A stretch of 64,000 nt of DNA from UBA11606 sp965243715. Lineage in GTDB: Bacteria > Actinomycetota > Acidimicrobiia > Acidimicrobiales > Aldehydirespiratoraceae. The notes under the pieces are model-generated. The model saw nothing but the letters and a program-made list of their open reading frames with translations. It did not search any database and was not told the DNA's origin. Positions within the stretch are counted from its first letter, which is position 1. Each line of letters starts with the position of its first letter. Both the position numbers and the translations under genes were made by a program. The DNA lies in contig CBDEVU010000018.1 in the NCBI GenBank assembly GCA_965243715.1, positions 1-64,000 on the forward strand, read 5' to 3'. This document shows positions 51,674 to 60,037 of this stretch, in pieces.

Positions 51674-53232
51674 CCGAGGTTCGCTCTTCTACCGGCACGG
51701 GAACCAAGCGGAAACGTGGTGGGGGTCGTCGCCAACGTCCTGCGGCGCCGGTTGGCCCGCCGCAACGGCCCTGGCAACTCTACCGCCGCCCGATTGAGGC
51801 CACCAAGGTTGTGTCAGAGGATGAACTCGAGAACATTCATCAGACTTCGCTCATCGTGCTGCGCGACATTGGCCTGGATTTTTTGCATCCCACGGCGCGC
51901 AAGATGTGGGCTGAGGCGGGGGCTAAGGTTGACGACGAGCGGGTTCGATTCGATCCCGCCCTCATCGAAGACCTCGTTGCTTCGGCGCCGAGCGAGTTCG
52001 TGATGTACGGGCCGGATCCTGCCTACGACATTCACGTCGGCGGCGACAGCGTGGTGTTCACCGCCGTGGCCAGCGCCCCGAACTATGCCGATCGGGCGGG
52101 GGGTCGTCGTACTGGTAGTCAGGAGAGCTTTCGCACACTGGTGAAGTTGTGTCATCAACTTCACATCATCCAGAGCTTGCCTGGTTACCCGGTTGAGCCG
52201 ATTGATCTCCACCCGTCGATCCGTCACCTTGAAGCTACCCGCGACATGCTGACCCTCACCGGCAAGGCCGTACACGCCTACTCCCTGGGGAAGCAGCGCA
52301 ACCTGGACTGTCTCGAAATGGTGCGGATTCGGCGCGGCCTTAGCGAGGACGAAATCGATACCCATCCCATTGTGCATTCGGTCGTTAACGTCAGTTCACC
52401 GTTGCGACTCGACGGTCCAATGATCGAGGGAATACTGCAGTTTTCGGCTCGTAACCAGCCCATTATTGTCACGCCGTTCACCCTGGCGGGAGCAATGGCC
52501 CCAGTCACGATTGTAGGAGCCGTCGTACAGCAAAACGCCGAAGCCCTCGCCGGACTTGCCTTTTGCCAACTGGTTCGCCGCGGCTCGCCGGTGGTGTATG
52601 GCGGATTCACTTCCAACGTCGACATGCGCAGCGGGGCGCCCGCGTTTGGGACTCCTGAGTTCATGCAGTCGGCGATGCTCGGCGGCCAGCTAGCGCGGCG
52701 CTATAACTTGCCGTATCGCAGTTCTAACGTGTGTACTGCCAACACCATCGATGCCCAAGCGGGCTACGAGAGTGTGTTTTCGCTCTGGGGCGCGATCATG
52801 GGCGGGGCCAACATAGTTCTCCATGGTGCGGGCTGGATGGAAGGCGGACTGCAGGCCAGTCCGGAAAAGATGGTGATTGACGCCGACCTGCTCCAGATGG
52901 TGGCGACCTTCTTGCAACCGCTCATCGTCGACGACGCAACTATGGCGGTCGAAGCAATCGTCGACGTCGGCCCCGGCGGGCACTTCTTTGGCACCCAGCA
53001 CACCCAGGATCGTTACCGAGACGCCTTCTACCGTCCCATGATCTCTGACTGGCGAAATTATGAAAGCTGGGAAGAAGCGGGTAGTCCAACGGCTTACGAC
53101 CACGCCGAACGGGTCGCCCGAGACCTGCTCTCCACCTACGAACCACCACCCATAGACACCGCGGTGCGGGCCGAACTTGACGATTTCGTCGAGCGGCGAA
53201 TCGCCGAGGGCGGTGTCGACACCGACTTTTAG
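51670..53232 (+). CDS. MttB-like methyltransferase without pyrrolysine, intact copy
   Basis: 520 aa in one uninterrupted frame (GTG 51670). It belongs to the trimethylamine methyltransferase superfamily, with the barrel segments EPIDLHPSIRHLEATRDML, QNAEALAGLAFCQLVRRG, YGGFTSNVDMRSGAPAFGTP, YRSSNVCTANTIDAQAGYES and ADLLQMVATFLQPLIVDD. No amber codon lies inside the gene, so it is a glycine-betaine/quaternary-amine type rather than a pyrrolysine enzyme. The basic N-terminus (KRKRGGGRRQR) is shared with the paralogue at 36392. Non-Pyl MttB proteins usually need a corrinoid protein, which is not encoded in this window. A Rieske oxygenase and a dimethylglycine-type dehydrogenase follow, so the operon handles methylated amines. 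Confidence 0.9.
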   Translation: MTEVRSSTGTGTKRKRGGGRRQRPAAPVGPPQRPWQLYRRPIEATKVVSEDELENIHQTSLIVLRDIGLDFLHPTARKMWAEAGAKVDDERVRFDPALIEDLVASAPSEFVMYGPDPAYDIHVGGDSVVFTAVASAPNYADRAGGRRTGSQESFRTLVKLCHQLHIIQSLPGYPVEPIDLHPSIRHLEATRDMLTLTGKAVHAYSLGKQRNLDCLEMVRIRRGLSEDEIDTHPIVHSVVNVSSPLRLDGPMIEGILQFSARNQPIIVTPFTLAGAMAPVTIVGAVVQQNAEALAGLAFCQLVRRGSPVVYGGFTSNVDMRSGAPAFGTPEFMQSAMLGGQLARRYNLPYRSSNVCTANTIDAQAGYESVFSLWGAIMGGANIVLHGAGWMEGGLQASPEKMVIDADLLQMVATFLQPLIVDDATMAVEAIVDVGPGGHFFGTQHTQDRYRDAFYRPMISDWRNYESWEEAGSPTAYDHAERVARDLLSTYEPPPIDTAVRAELDDFVERRIAEGGVDTDF

Positions 53233-53254
53233 GCTGAATCATTTGAGATCAATT

Positions 53255-54523
53255 ATGACGGCAACCGACCGGCCGGCAACCGACCGGCCGAGAACCGACT
53301 GGACGAACAACGATGCTTGGCGCGGTACACGCGCCGACCTGCATAAAGCCACCGGCCTCAATCCCGACTGCTACGCGGGGGAGGAGTTCTTTGCCCTCGA
53401 ACAAGTTCGAGTCTTCGAGCGGGCGTGGGTCATAGTTGGTACCTCCCCAGAGGTCGCAGAACCGGGCCGCCTGCTCGTGCGTCGGGTGGGGCGCCGTTCG
53501 ATCCTGATTAGCCGAGACAACGAGGGCGTACTGCGGGGCTTCTACAACACCTGTCGCCACCGAGGGACAGAGTTAGCCGAAGCCGACTGCGATGTCGCTG
53601 GCACAATCCGGTGCCCCTACCACCGCTGGAGCTACGGACTGGACGGCGTGCTGAAAGCTACGCCGCGGTTCGATGACGTGCCGCGCCAGGACTTCAACCG
53701 GTCGGACTTCTCGCTGCTTGGCGTGCGGGTCGACACTTGGGGACCACTCCTGTTCGCCTGTCTCGATGCCGAGACCCCGCCGCTGGCGGAATGGCTGGGC
53801 GATTTGCCCGAACGAATGGCTGGCTATGGTTTCGAGAGTTGGCGAATCCAAGAAGAAGCCACGGTCGAGATAGCGGCGAACTGGAAGCTGATCTCGGAGA
53901 ACTTCCAAGAGTACTATCACCTCACCTGGGTACATCCCGAGTTGGCCAAGATCAGCCGGGTGAAGGATCACTATCGTTACCAAGGGCCTGGCATGTACTG
54001 CGGCCAGACCACGACCCCGGTGACCGGCGCCGCTGGTGACGCTTGGCTGGTACTACCGGTAGCCGAGGGACTCGACGAGTCCGATGCCACAAGCGGTCGA
54101 CACCTCGCCATCTACCCCAACGTCATCTTCTCGGTGTTACCAAACCACGTGTTCGTCATGCGCCTTGAGCCGATCGCGCCCGGCCTTACCCGAGAGACCT
54201 GTACCTTTTTGCTACCGGCGTCAACCCCACCGGTTACCGCTGACGACATGGCCGCCACCCGTGACTTCTGGATAGATATCAACAACGAAGACATCGATAT
54301 CTGTCAACGAGGCCAACGGGGCCTTACTTACGGCCACATCGAACCCGGCCCGCTGGCCCCCCGCTTCGAACAACCCCTCCACCGGTTCCACAACATGCTC
54401 GCCGATTGCTTGACCGCCGATTCGCTCCAAACCGGCCTCACTATTCCTGCGGGCGACGACGGTTCTTTAGCATCGCGCCTAGGAACGAAAGCAAATCCCT
54501 GCCCGCCCCAGATCGAAAAGTAG
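53255..54523 (+). CDS. Rieske non-heme iron oxygenase, probable quaternary-ammonium demethylase/monooxygenase
   Basis: 422 aa from ATG 53255. The Rieske site is C100-x-H102 ... C120-xx-H123 (CRHRG, CPYHRWSYG). The mononuclear iron motif is NFQEYYHLTWVHPEL, with H222 and H227; the residue that bridges to the Rieske cluster is Glu instead of Asp, as in carnitine and glycine-betaine oxygenases of this branch. Likely reaction: hydroxylation of a methyl group on glycine betaine or a related compound, releasing formaldehyde. No reductase gene is adjacent. The N-terminus contains a short 15-bp DNA repeat coding for ATDRP. Confidence 0.87.
   Translation: MTATDRPATDRPRTDWTNNDAWRGTRADLHKATGLNPDCYAGEEFFALEQVRVFERAWVIVGTSPEVAEPGRLLVRRVGRRSILISRDNEGVLRGFYNTCRHRGTELAEADCDVAGTIRCPYHRWSYGLDGVLKATPRFDDVPRQDFNRSDFSLLGVRVDTWGPLLFACLDAETPPLAEWLGDLPERMAGYGFESWRIQEEATVEIAANWKLISENFQEYYHLTWVHPELAKISRVKDHYRYQGPGMYCGQTTTPVTGAAGDAWLVLPVAEGLDESDATSGRHLAIYPNVIFSVLPNHVFVMRLEPIAPGLTRETCTFLLPASTPPVTADDMAATRDFWIDINNEDIDICQRGQRGLTYGHIEPGPLAPRFEQPLHRFHNMLADCLTADSLQTGLTIPAGDDGSLASRLGTKANPCPPQIEK
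53261..53290. repeat. Two tandem 15-bp repeats at the Rieske gene 5' end
   Basis: GCAACCGACCGGCCG at 53261-53275 and 53276-53290, with a degenerate third copy (AGAACCGACTGG). In-frame, coding for ATDRP-ATDRP. Confidence 0.85.
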
Positions 54524-54535
54524 AAGGTAGTCCTA

Positions 54536-57091
54536 ATGAGTCCCGCGATGAAAACCAGTGTTCCGGTCGTGGTCATCGGCGGGGGTGTGGTCGGCGCTTC
54601 GGTTCTGTACCACTTAACTAAAAAGGGTTGGACCGATGTCGTCCTTCTTGAACGAACCGAGTACACCGCCGGTTCCACTTGGCATTCCGCGGGCGGAATG
54701 CATACCCTTAACGGTGATCCGAATGTAGCAAAACTTCAGCAGTACACGATCGACCTGTACAAGGAGATCTTGGAAGAGTCTGGCCTTGACGCCTCGATGC
54801 ATCTCACCGGCGGTGTGATGCTGGCCGACACCGCCGAGCGTATGGATTGGCTGAAAATGAGCCACGCTCGGGGGCGTTATCTCGGGATGGAAACAGAATT
54901 GCTCTCCGCCGCCGAGGCCAAGGAGTTGGTACCGATCATCGACGAGCAGTACTTCGTGGGAGCCATGTGGGACGCCAACGAAGGTCACCTCGATCCCAGC
55001 CAGATCACCCACGCTTACCTCGAGTGCGCTCGCCTGCGAGGGGCTCAAACCCATCGCCACTCGTGGGTCCGTGACATCACCCGCGCGGCGGACGGCGGAT
55101 GGAACCTCACCGTTTACGACACCAACTCCAATGAGGACCAAGCCCTTGTCCACTGCGAGCACGTGGTCAACGCAGGGGGCCTATGGGCTCGTGAAGTCGG
55201 CCGCATGGTTGGCCTCGAACTCCCGCTACTCGCCATGGAGCACATGTACCTGCTAACCGAGGAGATCCCCGAGGTGGCGGAACTCACCCGGCGAGAAGGC
55301 AAGGAACTCATGCACGTCATCGACTTCGGTGGTGAGATCTATATGCGCCAAGAAGGCAACGGCTTGCTTCTCGGGACCTATGAGCGGGGCGGTAAGCCGT
55401 GGTCACCCAAAGTGACCTCGTGGGAGTTCGGCGCCCGTCTGCTGACCCCCGACATCGAACGCATCGCCGAGTCCCTCGACATCGGCTTCAAGCACTTCCC
55501 CGTCTTTGCTGAAGCCGGTATCAAAAAGGTCATCAACGGTCCCTTCACGTTCGCTCCCGACGGCAATCCGCTGTTGGGTCCGGTGCGGGGCCTGCCCGGC
55601 TACTGGTCGGCTTGCGCGGTTATGGCGGGGATCTCGCAGGGAGGTGGCGTCGGCCTAAGCCTCGCCAACTGGATCACCGAAGGCGATCCCGGTTTCGATA
55701 TTTGGGGGATGGATATTGCCCGTTACGGCGATTACTCCACCATGGCCTACACGAACGAAAAGGTGCGCGAGAACTACTCACGGCGTTTCCAGATCACCTT
55801 CCCGAATGAGTTCTTGCCCCAGGCTCGCAACGTTCAGACATCACCAATATTTGATCTCTTAACGGCCAAGAATGCGGTTTTTGGAGCAAGTTTTGGCCTA
55901 GAAGCGGCGCTGTGGTTCCAAGCCGAAGGCGAAGAACCGGTAGAGGAGGTCACCTTCGGCCGATCGAATGGCTGGGACCAGGTCCGCGCCGAGACCCTAG
56001 CCGTTCGTTCGAGCGTCGGCCTGTGGGAGACTACGGGCTTTTCTAAGTTCCGGTTCTCCGGGCCTGGAGCCCGGGCCTATCTTGATCGACTGCTGGCCGG
56101 TCGAATCCCGAACCCCGGTCGCCTGGCGCTCACCCCCATGACCAACGAGCGGGGCAACCTTATTGGTGACCTCACCGTCGCCACTCTGCCGGGCGCGGAA
56201 GGCGAAGCCGAAGGACCAGAACGCACCATCACTGGCGGGGCGACCGGCAACACTAGGGCCACGGAGGAGTTCGTGCTTTTCGGTTCGGGGATCGCCGAGC
56301 GGTACTACGAGCGTTGGTTTGATCAGCACCTTCTCGATGACAACTCGGTGCGTTACGACACGCTTGGTTTCGAGATGTGCGGGTTGTCCATCGCCGGACC
56401 CAACAGTCGGGCGCTGCTCGAAAAGGTCACCGATGCTGATGTCAGCCAAAACGGTATGCGGTTCATGTCCTTCCAGGAGATCACGATCGGCCTAGCGCCG
56501 GTGTGGTGCGGGCGGGTGACGTTCACCGGCGATCTGGGTTATGAGTTCTGGATGCCGGCCCGCTATCAGCGCTACGTCTATCAGACCTTGCTCGATGCGG
56601 GAGAGGAGTTCGACCTCGCCGTGTTCGGGCTTCATGCCCTTAACTCGTTACGCTTGGAGAAGAGTTTTGGCTCGTGGGCTCGAGAGTACCGACCGATCTA
56701 TGACCCGTTCGAGGCCAACCTCGGTCGCTTTGTTCAGCTAGGCAAGGACTTCATCGGCCGCGACGCCCTCGCGGCGAAGTACGCCGAGGACGGCCCAGGC
56801 GCCACCCACCAACTCATCACGCTCATCGTCGACAGCGAACCCGGGCGGGCCGGGGTCGACGTGATCGGCGACGAACCAATCTGGCGCAACGACGAAGTCG
56901 TTGGCTGGGTAACGTCGGGCGGTTTCGCCCACCACAGCAACGTCTCGGTAGCCCTCGGCTACATAGCGACAATCCTAGCCCCAGCGGCCCGGGAGGCAGC
57001 TTTTGCGGTGGAGGTCTTGGGGGAGCGTCGGGCGGCGACGCTGGTGGAGGACTGTATTTGGGATAACCACGGCGAACGCATGCGGAGCTAG
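54536..57091 (+). CDS. Dimethylglycine/sarcosine dehydrogenase-type FAD-GcvT protein, intact copy
   Basis: 851 aa. FAD-binding GGGVVGASVLYHLTKKGW (residues 15-32) and GSTWHSAGG with His50 for covalent flavin; FAO_M middle domain; C-terminal GcvT folate-binding domain (GLWETTGFSKFRFSGPGA, GDLGYEFWMPARY, RLEKSFGSWAREYRP). It would oxidise an N-methyl group and pass the carbon to THF, giving methylene-THF for FolD. The N-terminal motif order follows dimethylglycine dehydrogenases more closely than the paralogue at 9544. It is 12 bp after the Rieske gene; dddP follows 6 bp later. Confidence 0.93.
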   Translation: MSPAMKTSVPVVVIGGGVVGASVLYHLTKKGWTDVVLLERTEYTAGSTWHSAGGMHTLNGDPNVAKLQQYTIDLYKEILEESGLDASMHLTGGVMLADTAERMDWLKMSHARGRYLGMETELLSAAEAKELVPIIDEQYFVGAMWDANEGHLDPSQITHAYLECARLRGAQTHRHSWVRDITRAADGGWNLTVYDTNSNEDQALVHCEHVVNAGGLWAREVGRMVGLELPLLAMEHMYLLTEEIPEVAELTRREGKELMHVIDFGGEIYMRQEGNGLLLGTYERGGKPWSPKVTSWEFGARLLTPDIERIAESLDIGFKHFPVFAEAGIKKVINGPFTFAPDGNPLLGPVRGLPGYWSACAVMAGISQGGGVGLSLANWITEGDPGFDIWGMDIARYGDYSTMAYTNEKVRENYSRRFQITFPNEFLPQARNVQTSPIFDLLTAKNAVFGASFGLEAALWFQAEGEEPVEEVTFGRSNGWDQVRAETLAVRSSVGLWETTGFSKFRFSGPGARAYLDRLLAGRIPNPGRLALTPMTNERGNLIGDLTVATLPGAEGEAEGPERTITGGATGNTRATEEFVLFGSGIAERYYERWFDQHLLDDNSVRYDTLGFEMCGLSIAGPNSRALLEKVTDADVSQNGMRFMSFQEITIGLAPVWCGRVTFTGDLGYEFWMPARYQRYVYQTLLDAGEEFDLAVFGLHALNSLRLEKSFGSWAREYRPIYDPFEANLGRFVQLGKDFIGRDALAAKYAEDGPGATHQLITLIVDSEPGRAGVDVIGDEPIWRNDEVVGWVTSGGFAHHSNVSVALGYIATILAPAAREAAFAVEVLGERRAATLVEDCIWDNHGERMRS

Positions 57092-57097
57092 ACGAAG

Positions 57098-58405
57098 ATG
57101 CCGAACCGAATCCGACGATCCGTTCAAGAGGCCCTCGACGGCACTCCCGAAGTAGCCCACGCAGCCGGGGCCGGACACCATCTAGCCATAGGACCGGGCG
57201 AAGCCCTCACCGCGGAGTGGATTGCGTCGGGGTTGGAGTTGCCCAACCTCCCCGCCATGCGTCAGTACCGCGTCGACCGCACCGTTGAGCAACTCGAGCG
57301 GTTGGATTACGGTGGCATCATCCTCTTTGACCCGCTCAATGTGCGCTACGTAACCGACTCCACCAACATGCAACTCTGGGCCATGCACAACGGTGCTCGC
57401 TATGCGTTCGTGAGTGCGGATGGCCACGTTATTTTGTGGGAGTACGAGCACTGCGAGTTCCTGTCGGGCCATAGCCATGTCATCAACGAGGTGCGAACCG
57501 CTATCGGGTCAACATTTTTTCTCGGCGGCAACCGGTACGCGGAGCAGGCCAAGCGGTGGGCTGACGAAATGATCGCCGTCGTTACCGAGCATTGCGGGGC
57601 CGGTGCTCGAATCGCGGTGGACCAGTGCCACCTTATTGGGTATCACGCGCTCGAGGGTGCCGGTTTCACCCTTGGCGAAGGCGGCGAGGTTATGGAGTTG
57701 GCACGTCGACTCAAGTCCGTGGATGAGATCAAGGCTATGAAGTGCGTCGCTCATAGCTGTCAGGCGTCGATATCTGAGATGCATGAAGAGCTTCGTCCGG
57801 GGATGACCGAGCGCGATGTTTGGGCCATCTTGCACGCTGGCAACATCAAGCGGGCGGGGGAATGGATTGAGACCCAGATCCTGTCGAGCGGTCCTCGAAC
57901 CAACCCTTGGATGCAGGAGGCCAGTGCGCGGGTTATCGAAAAAGGCGACATTGTGGCCTACGACACCGACCTAGTCGGGGCTTACGGAATGATGATCGAC
58001 ATGAGCCGCACTTGGGTAGTCGACGCCCAACCCACTCGCCATCAGCAGACCCTGTTTGACATGGCCAAGGAGATGGTCGCCGGAAACGCCGAACTCCTCA
58101 CCCCTGGGCGCACATTTCGCGAGCTCAGTTTTAACGCCTTTTTGCCCGACGTGGAGCAATACCGTCACTATTCGGTGCTGTACCACGGAGTCGGTCAGTG
58201 CGATGAGTACCCGACTATCTATATGCCCGAAGCCTGGGATGCTTGGGGTCACGACGGTGTGCTAGAAGCTGGGATGGTCCTTACCTCCGAGAGCTACATT
58301 GGTTCACGCAACGGTGGTGAAGGAGTGAAGCTAGAGGATCAGTATCTCATCACCGACGACGGACCAGAGTTGCTAAGCGATTACCCGGTGACGCTCAAGA
58401 TCTGA
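57098..58405 (+). CDS. dddP: DMSP lyase DddP (M24 metallopeptidase-fold)
   Basis: 435 aa. Opening region AEWIASGLELPNLPAMRQYR and FDPLNVRYVTDSTNMQLW are DddP-type. The DddP metal ligands are present: D289, D291 (YDTDLVGAYG), H363 (HGVGQCDEYP), E398 (TSESYIG) and E413 (KLEDQY), and the catalytic Asp equivalent is D369. From memory of the Ruegeria lacuscaerulensis DddP ligands (D295, D297, H371, E406, E421, catalytic D377), spacing agrees to within two residues throughout. Cleaves dimethylsulfoniopropionate to dimethyl sulfide and acrylate. It lies 6 bp after the dehydrogenase and ends the betaine operon, so methylated S- and N-osmolytes appear to be handled together. Confidence 0.85.
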   Translation: MPNRIRRSVQEALDGTPEVAHAAGAGHHLAIGPGEALTAEWIASGLELPNLPAMRQYRVDRTVEQLERLDYGGIILFDPLNVRYVTDSTNMQLWAMHNGARYAFVSADGHVILWEYEHCEFLSGHSHVINEVRTAIGSTFFLGGNRYAEQAKRWADEMIAVVTEHCGAGARIAVDQCHLIGYHALEGAGFTLGEGGEVMELARRLKSVDEIKAMKCVAHSCQASISEMHEELRPGMTERDVWAILHAGNIKRAGEWIETQILSSGPRTNPWMQEASARVIEKGDIVAYDTDLVGAYGMMIDMSRTWVVDAQPTRHQQTLFDMAKEMVAGNAELLTPGRTFRELSFNAFLPDVEQYRHYSVLYHGVGQCDEYPTIYMPEAWDAWGHDGVLEAGMVLTSESYIGSRNGGEGVKLEDQYLITDDGPELLSDYPVTLKI

Positions 58406-59326
58406 TCAATCGATAAGGGTGTCGCTGCGCACCCGCACTCGTTCAGCTGCTTCGTGGGCGGGGAGAACGCGGCCAAAGAGTTGTCGGGTTCGCACCACGC
58501 GCCCGATAACTTCAGGCTCTTCGGTGTAGGCGAAGATCGCTGCGTGCCGGGGTTTGGATCCTTCCGGTACGCGGGTCACGGAGTGGAGCGAATGTCGACC
58601 CCGAAAGATCTGTAGGTCACCGGGGCGAAGGTTGAGCGTGTGAACTCCGTCGCGGTCGCCTTCCAGGATGGCCTGGATGCGGTCGAAACCTTCGTCTTCA
58701 ACCGACCGGATGGCGGGGACGTACTCGAAGCGACCCCCCTCGTCAGCCTCGTCGATGAGGACAGTGACGGCGAACTCGTTGGTATCGAAGTGCCACGTGA
58801 ACTGTTGGCCTGGATCTAAGATGTTGGCCGTTAGCCCGGCCAGCGGATCGGCGTAGCAATACAGGTTCGAGATTTCGAGGCAGTCGGCCACGAAACGGGC
58901 CAGTTCGGGGGCTCGAAACAGGCGGTCGGTGGCGCAACCCGATTCCCATGAATCGCCGGGGATGAAGCCGCTTGATCGTTCGAGGAAGGTGTTGACGGGG
59001 TGCCGGGACGAGAAGTCCGGGTTGTGATCAGGGTGGAAGTAAGGGTTGATAACTTGGGTCGAGTAGTGGGTGGTGGGCTTGCGTTCGATGATCTCGTGGC
59101 TAAGCACGGCAATGGCGTCCGGTCGCAGTAGGTCCTGCACCACAGCACAGCCGAGGGATCGCAGGCCTTGACGCGCTTCGTTGACGGTCCGCTGATAGCC
59201 CGCCGAATCCGGCTCGTGAATGGGGTACCGGGCTAGGTCGATTAGGTCGGCGATAGTTGGTTTGAGTACGTGGCGGCTCACGTCGAAGGGTTCCTCGCCT
59301 TCTTGAAAGGTGACAAATCTGACCAA
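58406..59326 (-). CDS. 2-oxoglutarate/Fe(II)-dependent oxygenase-like protein
   Basis: 306 aa from TTG 59326 (weak start, no Shine-Dalgarno visible; a downstream GTG is possible). The iron site is suggested by FTWHFDTNEFAVTVLID (H-x-D) and a distal HSLHSVTRVPEG ... R pair for 2OG binding, the usual HxD...H...R pattern. Substrate unknown; the neighbouring dddP and dehydrogenase make a hydroxylated or methylated osmolyte plausible. Convergent with dddP with no gap. Confidence 0.75.
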   Translation of the reverse strand: MVRFVTFQEGEEPFDVSRHVLKPTIADLIDLARYPIHEPDSAGYQRTVNEARQGLRSLGCAVVQDLLRPDAIAVLSHEIIERKPTTHYSTQVINPYFHPDHNPDFSSRHPVNTFLERSSGFIPGDSWESGCATDRLFRAPELARFVADCLEISNLYCYADPLAGLTANILDPGQQFTWHFDTNEFAVTVLIDEADEGGRFEYVPAIRSVEDEGFDRIQAILEGDRDGVHTLNLRPGDLQIFRGRHSLHSVTRVPEGSKPRHAAIFAYTEEPEVIGRVVRTRQLFGRVLPAHEAAERVRVRSDTLID

Positions 59327-59331
59327 GATAG

Positions 59332-59362
59332 TTGCATTTAGCAGAATGGTTGATCTTATAAT
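59332..59362 (+). promoter_or_regulatory. Leaderless promoter of the siroheme/sulfite reductase operon
   Basis: -35-like TTGCAT (59332-59337), 19-bp spacer, and a perfect -10 TATAAT (59357-59362) only 6 nt before the ATG at 59369, implying leaderless mRNA. The same short region separates the divergent 2OG oxygenase gene. Confidence 0.6.
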
Positions 59363-59368
59363 ACTCCA

Positions 59369-60037
59369 ATGAGCACAACCGTTACCCCGAACACCGCTAC
59401 TCCAACGGCGAGCTATCCCGTGATGCTCGACCTCAGGGGCCGTCGGTGTTTGGTTGTGGGCGGCGGGAAGGTGGCCATGCGTAAGATTGCGGGCCTGCTG
59501 ACCGCCGGTGCCAGGGTGATCGTGGTGGCCCCGGAACTGGATCCCGCGCTCGTCGCCATTGCGGGTGCGCCGGTGGTACTAGCTCGCCGCCAATTTCGTT
59601 CCGGTGACCTCAACTCGGTCGACCTTGTCATCACCTGCACTAACGATCCGGCGGTGAACGCCCGCGTCGCCGCGGAGGCAACAGCCCAAGGAATCTGGGT
59701 CAATTCGGCCGACGATCCGGCCAACTGCACATTCACCTTGCCTTCCGTCGCTCGGCAAGGCGACCTGACGGTAGCAGTCTCGACTAACGGCAAGAGTCCG
59801 GCCCTTTCGGCCTGGTTGCGAAAGCGTTTTGAAGAGCAATTCGACGATAGTTGGAGCGACCTTCTTGAGGTGCTCGCCGCGGTACGCATCGAGGCGCGCC
59901 AAGTCTGGGGAACCAGCGAAGTCGCGGGCTGGGATGCGGCCTTTGACTCGGCGCTAGTCGACCTCGTGCGCAGTGGCCGCCGGGCCGATGCCGCCGATGT
60001 TGTTCGTTCGCATCTTGGCCTAGTAGGTGCCGCATGA
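59369..60037 (+). CDS. Precorrin-2 dehydrogenase / sirohydrochlorin ferrochelatase (CysG N-terminal type)
   Basis: 222 aa. NAD-binding YPVMLDLRGRRCLVVGGGKVAMRKIAGLL (Rossmann GGGKVA) and the dimerisation/chelatase part with STNGKSPALSAWLRKRFE. It converts precorrin-2 to sirohydrochlorin and perhaps siroheme, the cofactor of the sulfite reductase two genes downstream. Overlaps the next gene by ATGA. Confidence 0.93.
   Translation: MSTTVTPNTATPTASYPVMLDLRGRRCLVVGGGKVAMRKIAGLLTAGARVIVVAPELDPALVAIAGAPVVLARRQFRSGDLNSVDLVITCTNDPAVNARVAAEATAQGIWVNSADDPANCTFTLPSVARQGDLTVAVSTNGKSPALSAWLRKRFEEQFDDSWSDLLEVLAAVRIEARQVWGTSEVAGWDAAFDSALVDLVRSGRRADAADVVRSHLGLVGAA

Noticed and set aside
36392..53232. Pyrrolysine-containing trimethylamine methyltransferase
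   Set aside because: Neither MttB copy contains an in-frame TAG before its end.
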